This document shows, in pieces, positions 47,242 to 56,793 of a DNA stretch of 64,000 bases. Origin of the DNA: G965277745 sp965277745 (GTDB taxonomy: Bacteria > Pseudomonadota > Gammaproteobacteria > Cardiobacteriales > Cardiobacteriaceae); contig OZ255837.1 of assembly GCA_965277745.1 (NCBI GenBank), positions 1,798,001 through 1,862,000 on the forward strand, written 5' to 3'. The notes under the pieces were generated by a model. That model saw nothing but the letters and a program-made list of their open reading frames with translations, did no database searches and was not told where the DNA came from. The position numbers were made by a program, and so were the translations under genes. The number at the start of each line of letters is the position of its first letter. Within the stretch, counting starts at the first letter, position 1.

Positions 47242-48756
47242 TTACTCCTTGAGCGCTTTTTCAACGGCTTGAGCAAGGGCGGCGAGATCCGGTGCCTCGC
47301 CGGGGACCTGGGTGACTCGATCAAGTTGTTCGAGCGCCCCTTTCACGCTATCGTTTTGCGTATCGAAATAGCGTGAGATCCGTTTTTTCAACGTGGTGGC
47401 GGCGCGCCTTATCGCCTTGTCATCGTGCCGCATGGCGAGGTTGCGCGCGTAGGCGAGATCAAGGCGAACACTTTCGCGAACGATGCCCTGTAGGTGTTGG
47501 TTGGTGTTGATCCAGAAGAGACCTGTCGCGTCATTCTTGCTGACGGTAAAGGCTTTGCTCAGTATGTCTCTGCCGGCCTGTTCGATTCTGGCGGTCAAGC
47601 CGTTTCGCTCATGTTGTGGCGCGCTTGTGAGCTTGTTTTTCACGTTTGCCGCTCGGAACGGCCAGTTTGCCACTTCCGTGCCAAGCGCGGCCAATACAGC
47701 GGCGCGGTCATTTTCCTCGGCGAGCCTCTCCAGGGTATTTTTCGCCTTCGCGATTCGCGTCTTGAAAACGAGATACGGTGCCTGATTCAGATGGTCATTG
47801 TCATAGGCGGAAAGGGCCAGGGCAAGATAACGGGCAGCGCTTCGATAGTCCCCACCTTGACTGGCGATGGCGGCGAGCGTCAGGGGAGCGGTCAATACGC
47901 TCGCATCGGACGCCTCGGCCGTCTGCCGCAGTTCGCTATCTAGCGCCTGCGCCTTGACCGTCAGCGTCTGTTTGAGTCGCTCGGCATGCGCATCGAGTGC
48001 GGAGAGCGCGTTTTTCACCGCCTCTTCACGCCGCGACACCGTTTCGCTTTGTGCGGCGTACGCCGTTTTTGCGCCGTCGTTTCGTTCGTAATCGCGGAGC
48101 GTTTCGTCGATCATGGCTTGCACCTGCTTTTCGGTCAGGCGATACGCCGCTTCCTGTTCGTCCAGTTCTTTGGTGATGAGCCGCTTTATTTCCGCTTCGT
48201 CCGGCACCGGTTTTTCGGCGCTAGCGGAAGCGGCGGCGATCATGCGCTTGACGGTGGATTCGTCAAGCGTCTGCGTAGTGGTGGCGATGGTCGATTTCAG
48301 GTCCGCGACCTTTTCGTTTAGCGCCTCGAGGTTGTTTTCGGTGCGTTGTGCTCGGGCAAGTGTTTTTTCCACGGCTTGTCGAGACTCGCGAAACTGCTGG
48401 TAGGTATACCCCGCGAGCGCGATGGCGACGGCGCCAGCAATCAGCGCGAGCAGCGGCAATCCGTTGCCGCGTTTCGCGGCGGATCCTGTTTTCTCAGGCG
48501 CGGCAGGTGATTGCGACAAGGCGTGGCGTTCAGCGCCAGCCGTGTTCGAATATGTTTCGCTCTTTTGTCCTGTTCCCTGTTCGCTGGTCTTGGGGGGCTT
48601 TTTTGCCTTGTCATGCGACGGCTCGACACTCGCTTTGGTGGATCGTTCGCCGGGCTGTGGCGCAGGCGAAGGGTGTTTTTTTTCCGCTTCTGCTTCTGGG
48701 TTCGCTGTTTTTTCTGGATCAGCAGGCAGGTTGGATTGTTTGTTTTTCTCACTCAT
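47242..48756 (-). CDS. hemX: HemX-like protein (putative uroporphyrinogen-III C-methyltransferase homologue)
   Basis: 504-residue protein with a long, charged, low-complexity N-terminal cytoplasmic tail, one membrane helix (GLPLLALIAGAVAIALAGYTYQQF near residues 100-123), then a coiled-coil periplasmic domain ending in the HemX fold. Despite its annotation in databases, HemX lacks the catalytic features of CysG-type methylases, so I regard it as a structural or assembly factor. Its start overlaps the hemD stop by 8 bases. Confidence 0.8.
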   Translation of the reverse strand: MSEKNKQSNLPADPEKTANPEAEAEKKHPSPAPQPGERSTKASVEPSHDKAKKPPKTSEQGTGQKSETYSNTAGAERHALSQSPAAPEKTGSAAKRGNGLPLLALIAGAVAIALAGYTYQQFRESRQAVEKTLARAQRTENNLEALNEKVADLKSTIATTTQTLDESTVKRMIAAASASAEKPVPDEAEIKRLITKELDEQEAAYRLTEKQVQAMIDETLRDYERNDGAKTAYAAQSETVSRREEAVKNALSALDAHAERLKQTLTVKAQALDSELRQTAEASDASVLTAPLTLAAIASQGGDYRSAARYLALALSAYDNDHLNQAPYLVFKTRIAKAKNTLERLAEENDRAAVLAALGTEVANWPFRAANVKNKLTSAPQHERNGLTARIEQAGRDILSKAFTVSKNDATGLFWINTNQHLQGIVRESVRLDLAYARNLAMRHDDKAIRRAATTLKKRISRYFDTQNDSVKGALEQLDRVTQVPGEAPDLAALAQAVEKALKE

Positions 48757-49513
48757 TGGATGTTCCTTTCGTCGATAACCACCAAGCGCACAATGCCTCG
48801 ATCAGTTGTCTTTCATCGGCAAATTCCGAACTGATGCAATGAACGAAACCAGCCTGCGCCGCGGCAGAAGCGATACGGGGACTCATTGCAGCGACAAGTA
48901 GCCGATATTCTAGCAGTTTTAGAACGTTTTGCGGGGTGATTTCCGTGAGATGGCGCAAAGTTTGTATGCTGCTCAAGACAATCGCATCGAACACACGCTC
49001 ATTATTATACGGCCAGGTTTTGCTTGGATTGTAGCGTCGGTAAGAGACGACGCGGTCGATACCGTTGTCGCCGAGGAGCGCTTTCTCTAACAGGGAACGC
49101 CCTCCGGGTGCGCAAATCAGGGCGATGCGCAGGCCGCGCGGACGCCAAATTTTCAGCAAGGCCTCGCTGTCGTGTGGCGGCGGTGCGACAAGCGAGGCGG
49201 TATAAGCGGCATTACGCAGGGTCGTGGCGGTTTTCTCGCCGATGCAGACGAGCATTTGTCTGTTCGTCGGATGGTATTGTGTGAGCAGATGGGTGACGGC
49301 GTTGGCGCTGACAAACACCAGGGCGTCGGCTTGTTTGCAGGAACGCAATGCTCGGGCGTCAAGGGTTTCCCGCTGCGTGTCCATCAATGGCAGATGCCAG
49401 GGGGTTGCGCCGAGATGGCGCGCGAGGGGAGCGAATTGCCGCCAGTGCGCGCGATTGCGCGTGTAGATCAGTTGACAACCGGAAAGCGGCTTTTCAGGGG
49501 TCGCGCAGGGCAT
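48749..49513 (-). CDS. hemD: Uroporphyrinogen-III synthase
   Basis: 254-residue enzyme that closes hydroxymethylbilane into uroporphyrinogen III. Sequence of this family is poorly conserved. The recognisable parts are LIYTRNRAHWRQFAPLAR at the start, ADALVFVSANAVTHLL in the first domain, and FDAIVLSSIQTLRHLTEI and VAAMSPRIASAAAQAGF in the second. ATG 49513 lies inside the 3' end of hemC (20-base overlap), so the assignment is supported by context. Confidence 0.85.
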   Translation of the reverse strand: MPCATPEKPLSGCQLIYTRNRAHWRQFAPLARHLGATPWHLPLMDTQRETLDARALRSCKQADALVFVSANAVTHLLTQYHPTNRQMLVCIGEKTATTLRNAAYTASLVAPPPHDSEALLKIWRPRGLRIALICAPGGRSLLEKALLGDNGIDRVVSYRRYNPSKTWPYNNERVFDAIVLSSIQTLRHLTEITPQNVLKLLEYRLLVAAMSPRIASAAAQAGFVHCISSEFADERQLIEALCAWWLSTKGTSNE

Positions 49514-50429
49514 CGAGAATTTCCAGCGCGCCCTGTGTGATCAGCGCGTCGGCGACGCGGTTGCCAAGACGTTCGGCGTTTTCGCATTGATCGCCGTCGC
49601 TTAAGGCGAGCATCTTTTTGCCGTCTGGCGTGCCGATGCGCGCGCGCAGATGGAGGCGTTTTGCCGCGATGGTCGCGTAAGCGGCGATCGGAACCTGGCA
49701 GTTTCCCTTGAGACGAAAATTGATGATCCGCTCACTGTGTACGCACAACGCGCTTTGTTCGTGATCGAGGCTTCGCAACAGCGCACGGATCGGGCTGTCG
49801 GTGCGGCATTCGATAGCGATCGCGCCCTGTCCGATCGCCGGCAGGGAGATTTCGGTCGGCAACAATTGCCGGATGCGTTTCCCGAGTCCAAGGCGGATCA
49901 ATCCGGCGGCGGCGAGAATGATCGCGTCGAATTGCCCTTTGTCGAGCTTGTCAAGGCGAGTCTCGACATTGCCGCGCAGATCGAGCAACTCGATATCCGG
50001 GCGGCGGTAAGCGATCTGCATGCGTCGGCGCAGGCTGGAAGTACCGATACGGGCGTGTTGTGGCAGTTCGTCAAGGCTCGCGTAACGATTGCTGAGGAAC
50101 GCATCACAGGGATTTTCGCGCGCGAGTACGGCGGCGAGTACGAAGCCGGCGGGCAGGTTCGCCCCGAGATCTTTCATTGAGTGTACGGCGATGTCGGCTG
50201 CCCCTTTTTCCATGGCGATTTCAAGTTCCTTAGTGAAAAGCCCCTTGCCGCCGATCCGCATAAGCGGGGTGGTGAGGAATTTGTCGCCCCTGGTTTTGAT
50301 CGGCAGCAGTGAAATGACGCTTTTGGGAACGAGTTTGCGCAGATGCCCCGCGACGTGTTCCGCCTGCCACAAAGCGAGCCGGCTCGCGCGGGTGGCGATG
50401 CGAATTTTCGCGGGAAAGGCTGCTTGCAT
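49494..50429 (-). CDS. hemC: Porphobilinogen deaminase (hydroxymethylbilane synthase)
   Basis: Polymerises four porphobilinogens into hydroxymethylbilane. Visible landmarks are IRIATRASRLALWQAEHV at the N-terminus, DIAVHSMKDLGANLP with the catalytic Asp, IGTSSLRRRMQI and LKGNCQVPIAAYA, whose Cys carries the dipyrromethane cofactor. The start is ATG 50429; a TTG two codons upstream is also in frame. First gene of hemCDXY, divergent from argH with 73 bases between. Confidence 0.94.
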   Translation of the reverse strand: MQAAFPAKIRIATRASRLALWQAEHVAGHLRKLVPKSVISLLPIKTRGDKFLTTPLMRIGGKGLFTKELEIAMEKGAADIAVHSMKDLGANLPAGFVLAAVLARENPCDAFLSNRYASLDELPQHARIGTSSLRRRMQIAYRRPDIELLDLRGNVETRLDKLDKGQFDAIILAAAGLIRLGLGKRIRQLLPTEISLPAIGQGAIAIECRTDSPIRALLRSLDHEQSALCVHSERIINFRLKGNCQVPIAAYATIAAKRLHLRARIGTPDGKKMLALSDGDQCENAERLGNRVADALITQGALEILDALRDP

Positions 50430-50502
50430 GTCCAAGCTCGGTTACAATTTTCGCGAAAGCATAACCTGTCCCCGTCGATGGGGCAAATTCACAGGAGGCG
50501 CT

Positions 50503-51903
50503 ATGAGCGAAGAAAAGGGACAATCCAATACCGCATGGGGCGGACGATTTCAGGAATCTACCGACGCCTTTGTCGCGACCTTTACCGCTTCGGTCGGGGT
50601 CGATCGGCGCATGGCGCTCGAAGACATCCGCGCTTCACGCGCGCACGCGCGGATGCTCGGCGCTTGCGCCGTATTGGCGAAAGAGGAAGTCGCCGCAATC
50701 GAAAAAGGACTCGGACAAATCGAGGAAGAAGTGCGCGCCGGTACCTTTGTCTGGGAAGTGGCGCTCGAAGATGTACACATGAATATCGAACGACGCCTCA
50801 TCGCCCTGATCGGCGACGCCGGTAAACGCCTGCACACCGGGCGTTCGCGCAACGACCAGGTGGCGACCGACATTCGTCTTTACACCCGTACGGCGATCGA
50901 TCAAGTGCTTGTGGCGATCGAGGGTTTGCAATCGGCCCTGTTGGCTCTCGCCGAACGCGAAGCGGCGACCATCATGCCCGGTTTCACTCATCTTCAAGTG
51001 GCGCAGCCGCTTACCTTCGGTCACCATCTGCTCGCCTGGTATGAAATGCTCGCCCGCGATGCGGCGCGTTTCGGCGATTGCCGTCGGCGCGTCAACCATT
51101 CCCCGCTCGGGGCCGCCGCCCTTGCCGGCACCAGCTATCCGATCGACCGCGAAATGACCGCCCGCGCGCTTGATTTCGACCATATTTGCATGAATTCGCT
51201 CGATGCCGTGTCCGATCGTGATTTCGCGATCGAATTTTGTGCCGGCGCGGCGACCTTGATGATGCACCTGTCGCGTTTTTCCGAGGAACTCGTGTTGTGG
51301 AATACGACGGCGTTTCGTTTCGTCGATCTGCCGGATCGTTTCTGCACTGGTTCGTCGATCATGCCGCAGAAGAAAAATCCCGATGTGGCGGAACTGGTAC
51401 GCGGCAAGACCGGGCGTGTTTATGGTCATTTGATCGCCCTTTTGACCGTGATGAAAGGCCAGGCGCTCGCCTACAACAAGGACAATCAGGAAGACAAGGA
51501 ACCGCTGTTCGATACAATCGACACCGTGCTTGATTGCTTACGCGCGTTCGCCGACATGCTGCCGCATCTGCGCGCGAATCGGGAAGTGATGCTTGCGGCC
51601 GCGCAATCCGGATTTTCCACGGCGACCGATCTCGCCGATTATCTGGTACGTCGTGGCGTCGCGTTTCGCGATGCCCATTCCGTCGTCGGCAAGGCGGTGC
51701 GCGAAGCGATCGCGCGCGAATGCGATCTGCCGGAACTGCCCCTCGAGGTGTTGCAGGGCTTGAGTGCGGATATCGAGCAAGATGTCTATCGTTACCTTAC
51801 CCCGCAGGGCTCGGTCGTCGCGCGCGATCATCCCGGCGGCACAGCGCCGGAACAGGTGAAAAAACGGGTTTCCGAGTTGAAGGTACGGCACAAAATCAAG
51901 TAA
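50503..51903 (+). CDS. argH: Argininosuccinate lyase
   Basis: Last step of arginine synthesis: argininosuccinate to arginine and fumarate. The 466-residue protein shows WGGRFQESTDAFVATFTASV near the start, TGRSRNDQVATDIRLY, TIMPGFTHLQVAQPLTFGHH, and the fumarase-superfamily signature GSSIMPQKKNPDVAELVRGK with the catalytic Ser loop. ATG 50503 has ACAGGAGG upstream; the open frame extends much further left but only as antisense of hemC. Monocistronic in this window. Confidence 0.95.
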   Translation: MSEEKGQSNTAWGGRFQESTDAFVATFTASVGVDRRMALEDIRASRAHARMLGACAVLAKEEVAAIEKGLGQIEEEVRAGTFVWEVALEDVHMNIERRLIALIGDAGKRLHTGRSRNDQVATDIRLYTRTAIDQVLVAIEGLQSALLALAEREAATIMPGFTHLQVAQPLTFGHHLLAWYEMLARDAARFGDCRRRVNHSPLGAAALAGTSYPIDREMTARALDFDHICMNSLDAVSDRDFAIEFCAGAATLMMHLSRFSEELVLWNTTAFRFVDLPDRFCTGSSIMPQKKNPDVAELVRGKTGRVYGHLIALLTVMKGQALAYNKDNQEDKEPLFDTIDTVLDCLRAFADMLPHLRANREVMLAAAQSGFSTATDLADYLVRRGVAFRDAHSVVGKAVREAIARECDLPELPLEVLQGLSADIEQDVYRYLTPQGSVVARDHPGGTAPEQVKKRVSELKVRHKIK

Positions 51904-52294
51904 CGCTCCTTAGCGCAAAACGCGTGCTTTTCTTTTTCTGGCAAGCGCGAAGAGCGTTTGCCGTCGTGCGGATGAAATACGCTGGGCAGGGTGCTTCCCT
52001 AGTGTTGTTTCGCTACGGATTTTCGTTGTTCCGGCGAGCCAGGGGAAAGACGAAACGGGGCAGCCAGTGCCACGCTGTGCGGGAACAAGGTTTGCGTTGT
52101 CGGCGCAGGGGAAGTGACCGCTTTTTGCGATACTCCCGACAGAGTCCGTCATCTGGCGTAACGGCGGCTCTAAAGGGTGCGCTAAGGGGTGGTGTCGGAG
52201 AAGGATTGACGGTCTCTCTCCGCAGTGAGTCCTCTTGCGTGGATACTCCTCGTGCAACGATCACCGACGCGGGCAGGGCCTGTGGGCGTTGTTT
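51904..52294. other. Intergenic region, no gene recognised
   Basis: About 390 bases between the convergent argH and tatD ends. Overlapping open frames on both strands lack ribosome-binding sites and family resemblance, and no clear hairpin with a T-run is seen. Confidence 0.5.
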
Positions 52295-53116
52295 TCAGCC
52301 TTGTTCCGCGATCGGCGCGAGTTTGAAAAAGCGTATCGCGTTCTTGGTGGTTATGGCGGCAACATGCGTCGCGGACTGTCCACGGCAGTGGGCGAGGGTT
52401 TCGAGCACTTCGGGCAAATAGCGCGGTTCGTTGATTCGTGGCGTTGGCTTCAGGGTTTTCGGGGTGAGATAGGGGGCGTCGCTTTCAAGCATCAGGCGCT
52501 CGTCGGGAATCCGGCCGACGAGCTTGCGCAAAGACGCGCCTCGTTTGGGATCACAAATCCAGCCAGTGATGCCGATGTGTAGTCCCGCCGCGAGCGCCCA
52601 GTCGAGTTCCGCGGAAGTGCCGGTAAAACAATGCCAGACGGCGCCGGGCAGTTCATCAAGACGCGGGGCGAGAATCTCGCGGAAATCGGCGAACGCGTCG
52701 CGAACGTGTAAAAACACCGGCTTTTGCACCGCAATGGCGATCTCCAATTGGGCGCGGAAACAGGTCTTTTGATTGGCGGGTTTGGCCAGATGGCGGAAAT
52801 AATCGAGTCCCGTTTCGCCGGCCGCCACCACCTGCGGTTCGCGCATCGCGGCTAGCAACAGCGCGGGATGGGTATGCGCTTGCCAGTCGTTCGCATGATG
52901 GGGATGGATCCCGATCGTGGTCGCAAGTTCGCTGTGTTCGCGGGCAAGACGCAGGCCGTTTTCATTGCTGGGCAGATCGCTGCCGGTGATGATCTGACGG
53001 ATCACGCCGGCATCACGCGCTTGCACGAGGATGCGTGGCAGATGCGGTAGCAGGCGCGGACTGGCGAGATTGCAGCCGATGTCGATCAAGGGCGGCGGTC
53101 GCGCCGAGTCGTTCAA
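52295..53116 (-). CDS. tatD: TatD-family metal-dependent deoxyribonuclease
   Basis: 273-residue TIM-barrel hydrolase. Metal sites are IDIGCNL at the N-terminus (D-x-G in place of the more usual D-x-H), TIGIHPHHAND (H-P-H), VAAGETGLDYFRH (E), VFLHVRDA (H), VWHCFTG (H) and LMLESDAPYLTP (D). The N-terminal DIGCN variant matches the TatD proper subgroup. It starts at a TTG overlapping the stop of the upstream small gene by 4 bases, so translation is coupled. Confidence 0.88.
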   Translation of the reverse strand: MNDSARPPPLIDIGCNLASPRLLPHLPRILVQARDAGVIRQIITGSDLPSNENGLRLAREHSELATTIGIHPHHANDWQAHTHPALLLAAMREPQVVAAGETGLDYFRHLAKPANQKTCFRAQLEIAIAVQKPVFLHVRDAFADFREILAPRLDELPGAVWHCFTGTSAELDWALAAGLHIGITGWICDPKRGASLRKLVGRIPDERLMLESDAPYLTPKTLKPTPRINEPRYLPEVLETLAHCRGQSATHVAAITTKNAIRFFKLAPIAEQG

Positions 53117-53295
53117 AGTTTGATCAAGAAGTAGACGAGGGCGACAACCGCGAGCATCAACAGGACGAAGGTCCCCCAGTGCTGGGGCGCTTCCTGGCTG
53201 CGCTGCATCAGCGCTTTGATTCCGCCACGGTTGCGGATGAGCATCCAGATGAGAAAGGCGGCGATGACAGCGGCGCCGATACTGTTCCAGTTCAT
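53113..53295 (-). CDS. Small two-helix membrane protein (60 aa)
   Basis: Unrecognised small inner-membrane protein: one helix (IGAAVIAAFLIWMLI), a basic loop (RNRGGIKALMQRSQ), and a second helix (GTFVLLMLAVVALVYFLI). It has a good SD (AGGAACC), couples to tatD by overlap and sits 17 bases downstream of glnD. Consistent codon use and position make it a real gene. Confidence 0.7.
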   Translation of the reverse strand: MNWNSIGAAVIAAFLIWMLIRNRGGIKALMQRSQEAPQHWGTFVLLMLAVVALVYFLIKL

Positions 53296-53312
53296 ACAGG
53301 TTCCTTTTTATT

Positions 53313-55868
53313 TCATTGGAGAACGTTTTCGAGGTTGGCGGTGAGCGCGTCGAGCACGCATGGATCCTTGATCGGGTGGCCGCCGTGGTCGGTTAGATAG
53401 AAAGTGTCTTCCGCGCGTTCGCCGAAGGTCGCGATTTTGGCGTGGACGAGGTGGAGACGGTGTTCAAGGAGTGCGCGACTGACGATCGAGAGCAGTCCGT
53501 GGCGGTCTTTGCACACCAGTTCGAGCACGGTGCGCCGGTGTTGCGATTCTTGATGATAGGTTATTTTTGTGTCTGCGTCGAAATATTGCAACGGGCGCGA
53601 GGCGAAGCGCACGCCGAGCGGTTGCGGCGGGAGATTACCGGAGATGGTCTGGTTGAGCCGTTTGCGCAGGGTCTCGTCGAACTCGCCGGCGTCGCTTAAG
53701 GTGTATTGTTGCAGCGCGCGCTTGTGTTTCTTGTCGCTGTAAAGGCGTGCCTCGACGATGTTCAAGTTGTTCTTTTCCATGAAATGGGTGACCCGCGCGA
53801 ACAGAATATCCGGGGAAATGCCCGCGGCGATAAAAATCCGTGGCGGATGATTGCGCAGGTAGAGGGCGAAATCGCGGTCCGGGTTTTCGAGAAGGGCGCG
53901 GGTTTTTCTCGCGATCAGAAGGGGTGGTTCGTTGAGAAAGAAGGCGCTCGGAAGATGCCGCCAGATTTTTTCGATCGTAACGGGATCTTCTTCGAGCATT
54001 TCCAGAGTACGGCGTTCGAGCGCTTTTAACTGCTGGGCAAGGCTTGGCGTAACGGCGTTTAGGGTGTTCAGGGTGAGATGGTAGAGGGTGTACAGCAAAT
54101 TGGCCCGCCAACTGTTCCACAAATTGCCGTTGGTCGCGGAGATATCGGCTAGGGTGAGCAAATAGAGATAGTCGAGGTGTTCGCTGTCGGGGAACAAACC
54201 GGCGAACGCGGCGATCACCGCTGGATCGGAAAGGTCTTTTTTTTGCGCGGTGGTGGAGAGTGTCAGGTGATGCCTGACCAGAAAGACGAGCAGTTTTCCG
54301 TCGTCCGCGGTGATCGCCGGGTTGCGCGCGAGAAAGGTCGCGGCGATCGACGCGCCGATTTCACTGTGATCCCCCTCGTAGCCTTTGCCGAGATCGTGAA
54401 ACAGGGCGGCAAGATATAGAATCGCCGGATGCCGCAGGTTGCGCATCAGTTCCTGCGCGAGCGGGTAGTCCGGCTGGAAGCGTTTGAAGCGGTCGAGAAA
54501 GTCAATCAGACGCAGTGTGTGCTGATCGACGGTGTATTCGTGGAAAAGGTCGAACTGCATCAATCCGGTAGCATGCGCAAATCCTGGCAGATAATGGCTG
54601 AGGATCCCGTAGCGGTGCATGCGGCGTAATTGACGGTAGACGTCTCCGCGGTGGTTGAGGATGGTGAGAAAGCCTTCGTTCATTTGCCGGTCGCGGAGAA
54701 ATTTCTCGTCGATGAGTTCTCCGCACTGTTTGCGCAATTGTCGCGCGAGCGACGGAGAAATGCTGTCGATCCGCATGTTGTCAAGCAGATGCAGAAAGAT
54801 TTGCCAAAGTAGCGCTGGACGGGCGGGCAGGGCGTTGTGATCACGTAAGGCAAGATGGTCGTCGATCAGGAGGAAATCTTCGTCAAGCTCTACTACGACA
54901 GGGGAAGCGCCCCTCAGCTCGACGTCGATCAGTTTGACTGCCAGGCGGTTGAGGCAGCGAATGCGCCGGCTGGCACGGTAGTAAGTGCGCATGAATTGTT
55001 CGATTCCGGCGTTATTCGCCGCGTTCGGATAGCCGAATGCGGTCGCGAGCCGTTTCTGCTGTTCGAAAGACAGACAGTCTTTGCGGGTTTTGCCATTCAA
55101 ATGCAAGGCAAAGCGAATTTTCCACAGGGTATGGTAACTGCGAACGAGTTCCCGGTACTCGTCGTCTTTGAGCAGAGCTTGCAGGTCGAATGGTTTTTTA
55201 CCGCCACGACAATAGCGGTTGAGCCAGCCGATCATGTGCACATCGCGCAAGCCCCCGGTATCGGTTTTGACGTTTGGTTCCAGACGCCCCGATTGCTCCT
55301 GTCTGCGATCGCGCAGACGTTGCTCTTCGAGTTTTTGCGCAAAAAAGCGCCGGCGCGGAATCAGCGGCGGGTCGATGACGTCGATCGCGCGGAATAGCGC
55401 GACGTCACCGGTAAGCAGGCGCGCTTCGATGAGGCTCGTCAGCATGTCGCTGTCCTTTTTCGCGTCGTCGCGACTTTCCTGCGGTGTGCGCACGCTTTGG
55501 GCGATGTCCAGTCCGAGGCACCACAGGCTGCGGATGTAGTGTTCCAGTGCTTGTGCCGTGCGCGGGTCGTCGTCTTTTTTGAGCAGGAGAATGTCGATAT
55601 CCGAGCGCGGGAACAGTTCTGCGCGGCCGTATCCGCCGATTGCGACCAGAGCGGTTCGGGTGCCGGCGAGGAAGTGTCGGTACAAGGCGATCAGGATTCG
55701 GTCGATCTCGCCCGTGTAGTGGGCGATTGGAGCGGCGATGGAAAAATCGTCGCCAAGCTGTTGGCGTTGCTGCCGCTTCAGCGCCGCAAGCGCATTTCGC
55801 GCGATCGCGCAAATTTCCTCGGACGTGCGCGCTGCCGAAAAATCAAGACAAGGTGATTTTTCCGCCAT
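53313..55868 (-). CDS. glnD: [Protein-PII] uridylyltransferase/uridylyl-removing enzyme GlnD
   Basis: Glutamine sensor that uridylylates or deuridylylates PII proteins. The 851-residue protein has the nucleotidyltransferase site VAIGGYGRAELFPRSDIDILLL near residues 77-98, the HD phosphohydrolase motif LFHDLGKGYEGDHSEIG near 490, and two C-terminal ACT domains (IFIAAGISPDILFARV and TVLELVCKDRHGLLSIVSRALL). All expected parts are present. Its start overlaps the end of map by 26 bases on the same strand. Confidence 0.94.
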   Translation of the reverse strand: MAEKSPCLDFSAARTSEEICAIARNALAALKRQQRQQLGDDFSIAAPIAHYTGEIDRILIALYRHFLAGTRTALVAIGGYGRAELFPRSDIDILLLKKDDDPRTAQALEHYIRSLWCLGLDIAQSVRTPQESRDDAKKDSDMLTSLIEARLLTGDVALFRAIDVIDPPLIPRRRFFAQKLEEQRLRDRRQEQSGRLEPNVKTDTGGLRDVHMIGWLNRYCRGGKKPFDLQALLKDDEYRELVRSYHTLWKIRFALHLNGKTRKDCLSFEQQKRLATAFGYPNAANNAGIEQFMRTYYRASRRIRCLNRLAVKLIDVELRGASPVVVELDEDFLLIDDHLALRDHNALPARPALLWQIFLHLLDNMRIDSISPSLARQLRKQCGELIDEKFLRDRQMNEGFLTILNHRGDVYRQLRRMHRYGILSHYLPGFAHATGLMQFDLFHEYTVDQHTLRLIDFLDRFKRFQPDYPLAQELMRNLRHPAILYLAALFHDLGKGYEGDHSEIGASIAATFLARNPAITADDGKLLVFLVRHHLTLSTTAQKKDLSDPAVIAAFAGLFPDSEHLDYLYLLTLADISATNGNLWNSWRANLLYTLYHLTLNTLNAVTPSLAQQLKALERRTLEMLEEDPVTIEKIWRHLPSAFFLNEPPLLIARKTRALLENPDRDFALYLRNHPPRIFIAAGISPDILFARVTHFMEKNNLNIVEARLYSDKKHKRALQQYTLSDAGEFDETLRKRLNQTISGNLPPQPLGVRFASRPLQYFDADTKITYHQESQHRRTVLELVCKDRHGLLSIVSRALLEHRLHLVHAKIATFGERAEDTFYLTDHGGHPIKDPCVLDALTANLENVLQ

Positions 55869-56634
55869 TGCGTTCCGCGCTGCTCAAGGTCAAGACTTCG
55901 AAGCCATTGTCGCTTACCGCCAGCATGTGCTCCCACTGCGCGGACAGCGAACGGTCACGGGTGACGGCCGTCCAACCGTCGCCGAGTATTTTTAGATGGC
56001 GTTTGCCGGCGTTCAGCATCGGTTCGATGGTGAAAGTCATGCCTTTCTCAAGCACGACGCCTTTCCCTGGATCACCGTAATGTGCCACTTGCGGTTCTTC
56101 GTGGAACGCTCTTCCGATGCCGTGACCGCAGAATTCGCGGACGACGGAAAAGCGTTCGTTCTCGGCATATGTCTGGATAGCGTGGCCGATATCACCCAGT
56201 GTGGCGCCTGGTTTGACGACGTCGATGCCTTTCCACATCGCGGTGTAAGTGACTTCGATCAAGCGTTTGGCGAGCACGCTTGCCTTGCCGGCAACGTACA
56301 TCCGGCTGCTGTCGCCATGATAGCCATCGACGATGACGGTGACATCAATGTTGACAATGTCGCCTTCCTTGAGTTTCTTTTTCCCTGGAATGCCGTGACA
56401 AATCACGTGGTTGACGGAAATACAGGTATGTTTCGGGTAGGGCGGGTTGCCGTAACCGAGGCAAGCGGACACGCAACGGTGGGCGGTGATGAAATCGCGG
56501 CACAAATCATCGAGAAATTCGGTGGTAACACCCGGTTCGACATACTTCCCGATCATGTCGAGAAGATCGGCGGCCGTTCTTCCCGCGACTCGCATTTTGG
56601 CTATTTCCGCATCACTTTTTATGGTAATGCTCAT
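55843..56634 (-). CDS. map: Methionine aminopeptidase, type I
   Basis: Removes the initiator methionine from nascent proteins. The five metal ligands are readable in order: the Asp of VNIDVTVIVDGYHGD (two Asp positions, D-x11-D), the His of EFCGHGIGRAFHEEPQV, the Glu of TFTIEPMLN and the Glu of SLSAQWEHMLAV. I used ATG 56634 (MSITIKSDAEIAKM, 263 aa), which is the family length; the longer open frame runs into the rpsB leader. Divergent from rpsB and co-oriented with glnD. Confidence 0.94.
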   Translation of the reverse strand: MSITIKSDAEIAKMRVAGRTAADLLDMIGKYVEPGVTTEFLDDLCRDFITAHRCVSACLGYGNPPYPKHTCISVNHVICHGIPGKKKLKEGDIVNIDVTVIVDGYHGDSSRMYVAGKASVLAKRLIEVTYTAMWKGIDVVKPGATLGDIGHAIQTYAENERFSVVREFCGHGIGRAFHEEPQVAHYGDPGKGVVLEKGMTFTIEPMLNAGKRHLKILGDGWTAVTRDRSLSAQWEHMLAVSDNGFEVLTLSSAERNGGKITLS

Positions 56635-56643
56635 CAATTTCGC

Positions 56644-56672
56644 TTGGTAAAAATAAGCAGCTATGGTATAAA
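56644..56672 (+). promoter_or_regulatory. Probable sigma70 promoter of rpsB-tsf
   Basis: TTGGTA (56644-56649), 17-base spacer, TATAAA (56667-56672). It leaves an untranslated leader of roughly 110 bases before rpsB, long enough for S2 autoregulation as known in gammaproteobacteria. The leader structure itself was not worked out. Confidence 0.6.
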
Positions 56673-56793
56673 GCGAGCGCCAATAAGGCAAATTTCGAAA
56701 ACACACAAACACCGACACGCGGTTCCGGGTGCGCTCAGGCGTTGGGATTGTGGGGTGTTTGGACGCATAACCCTTTATTTTGGAGTCAGTCAA

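Noticed and set aside
50089..50502. N-terminal extension of argH
   Set aside because: Upstream part is antisense to hemC; ATG 50503 has a strong SD and gives the family-length enzyme.
51534..52421. 295-aa plus-strand open frame across the argH end and intergenic region
   Set aside because: Overlaps argH in another frame and has no recognisable domain or start signal.
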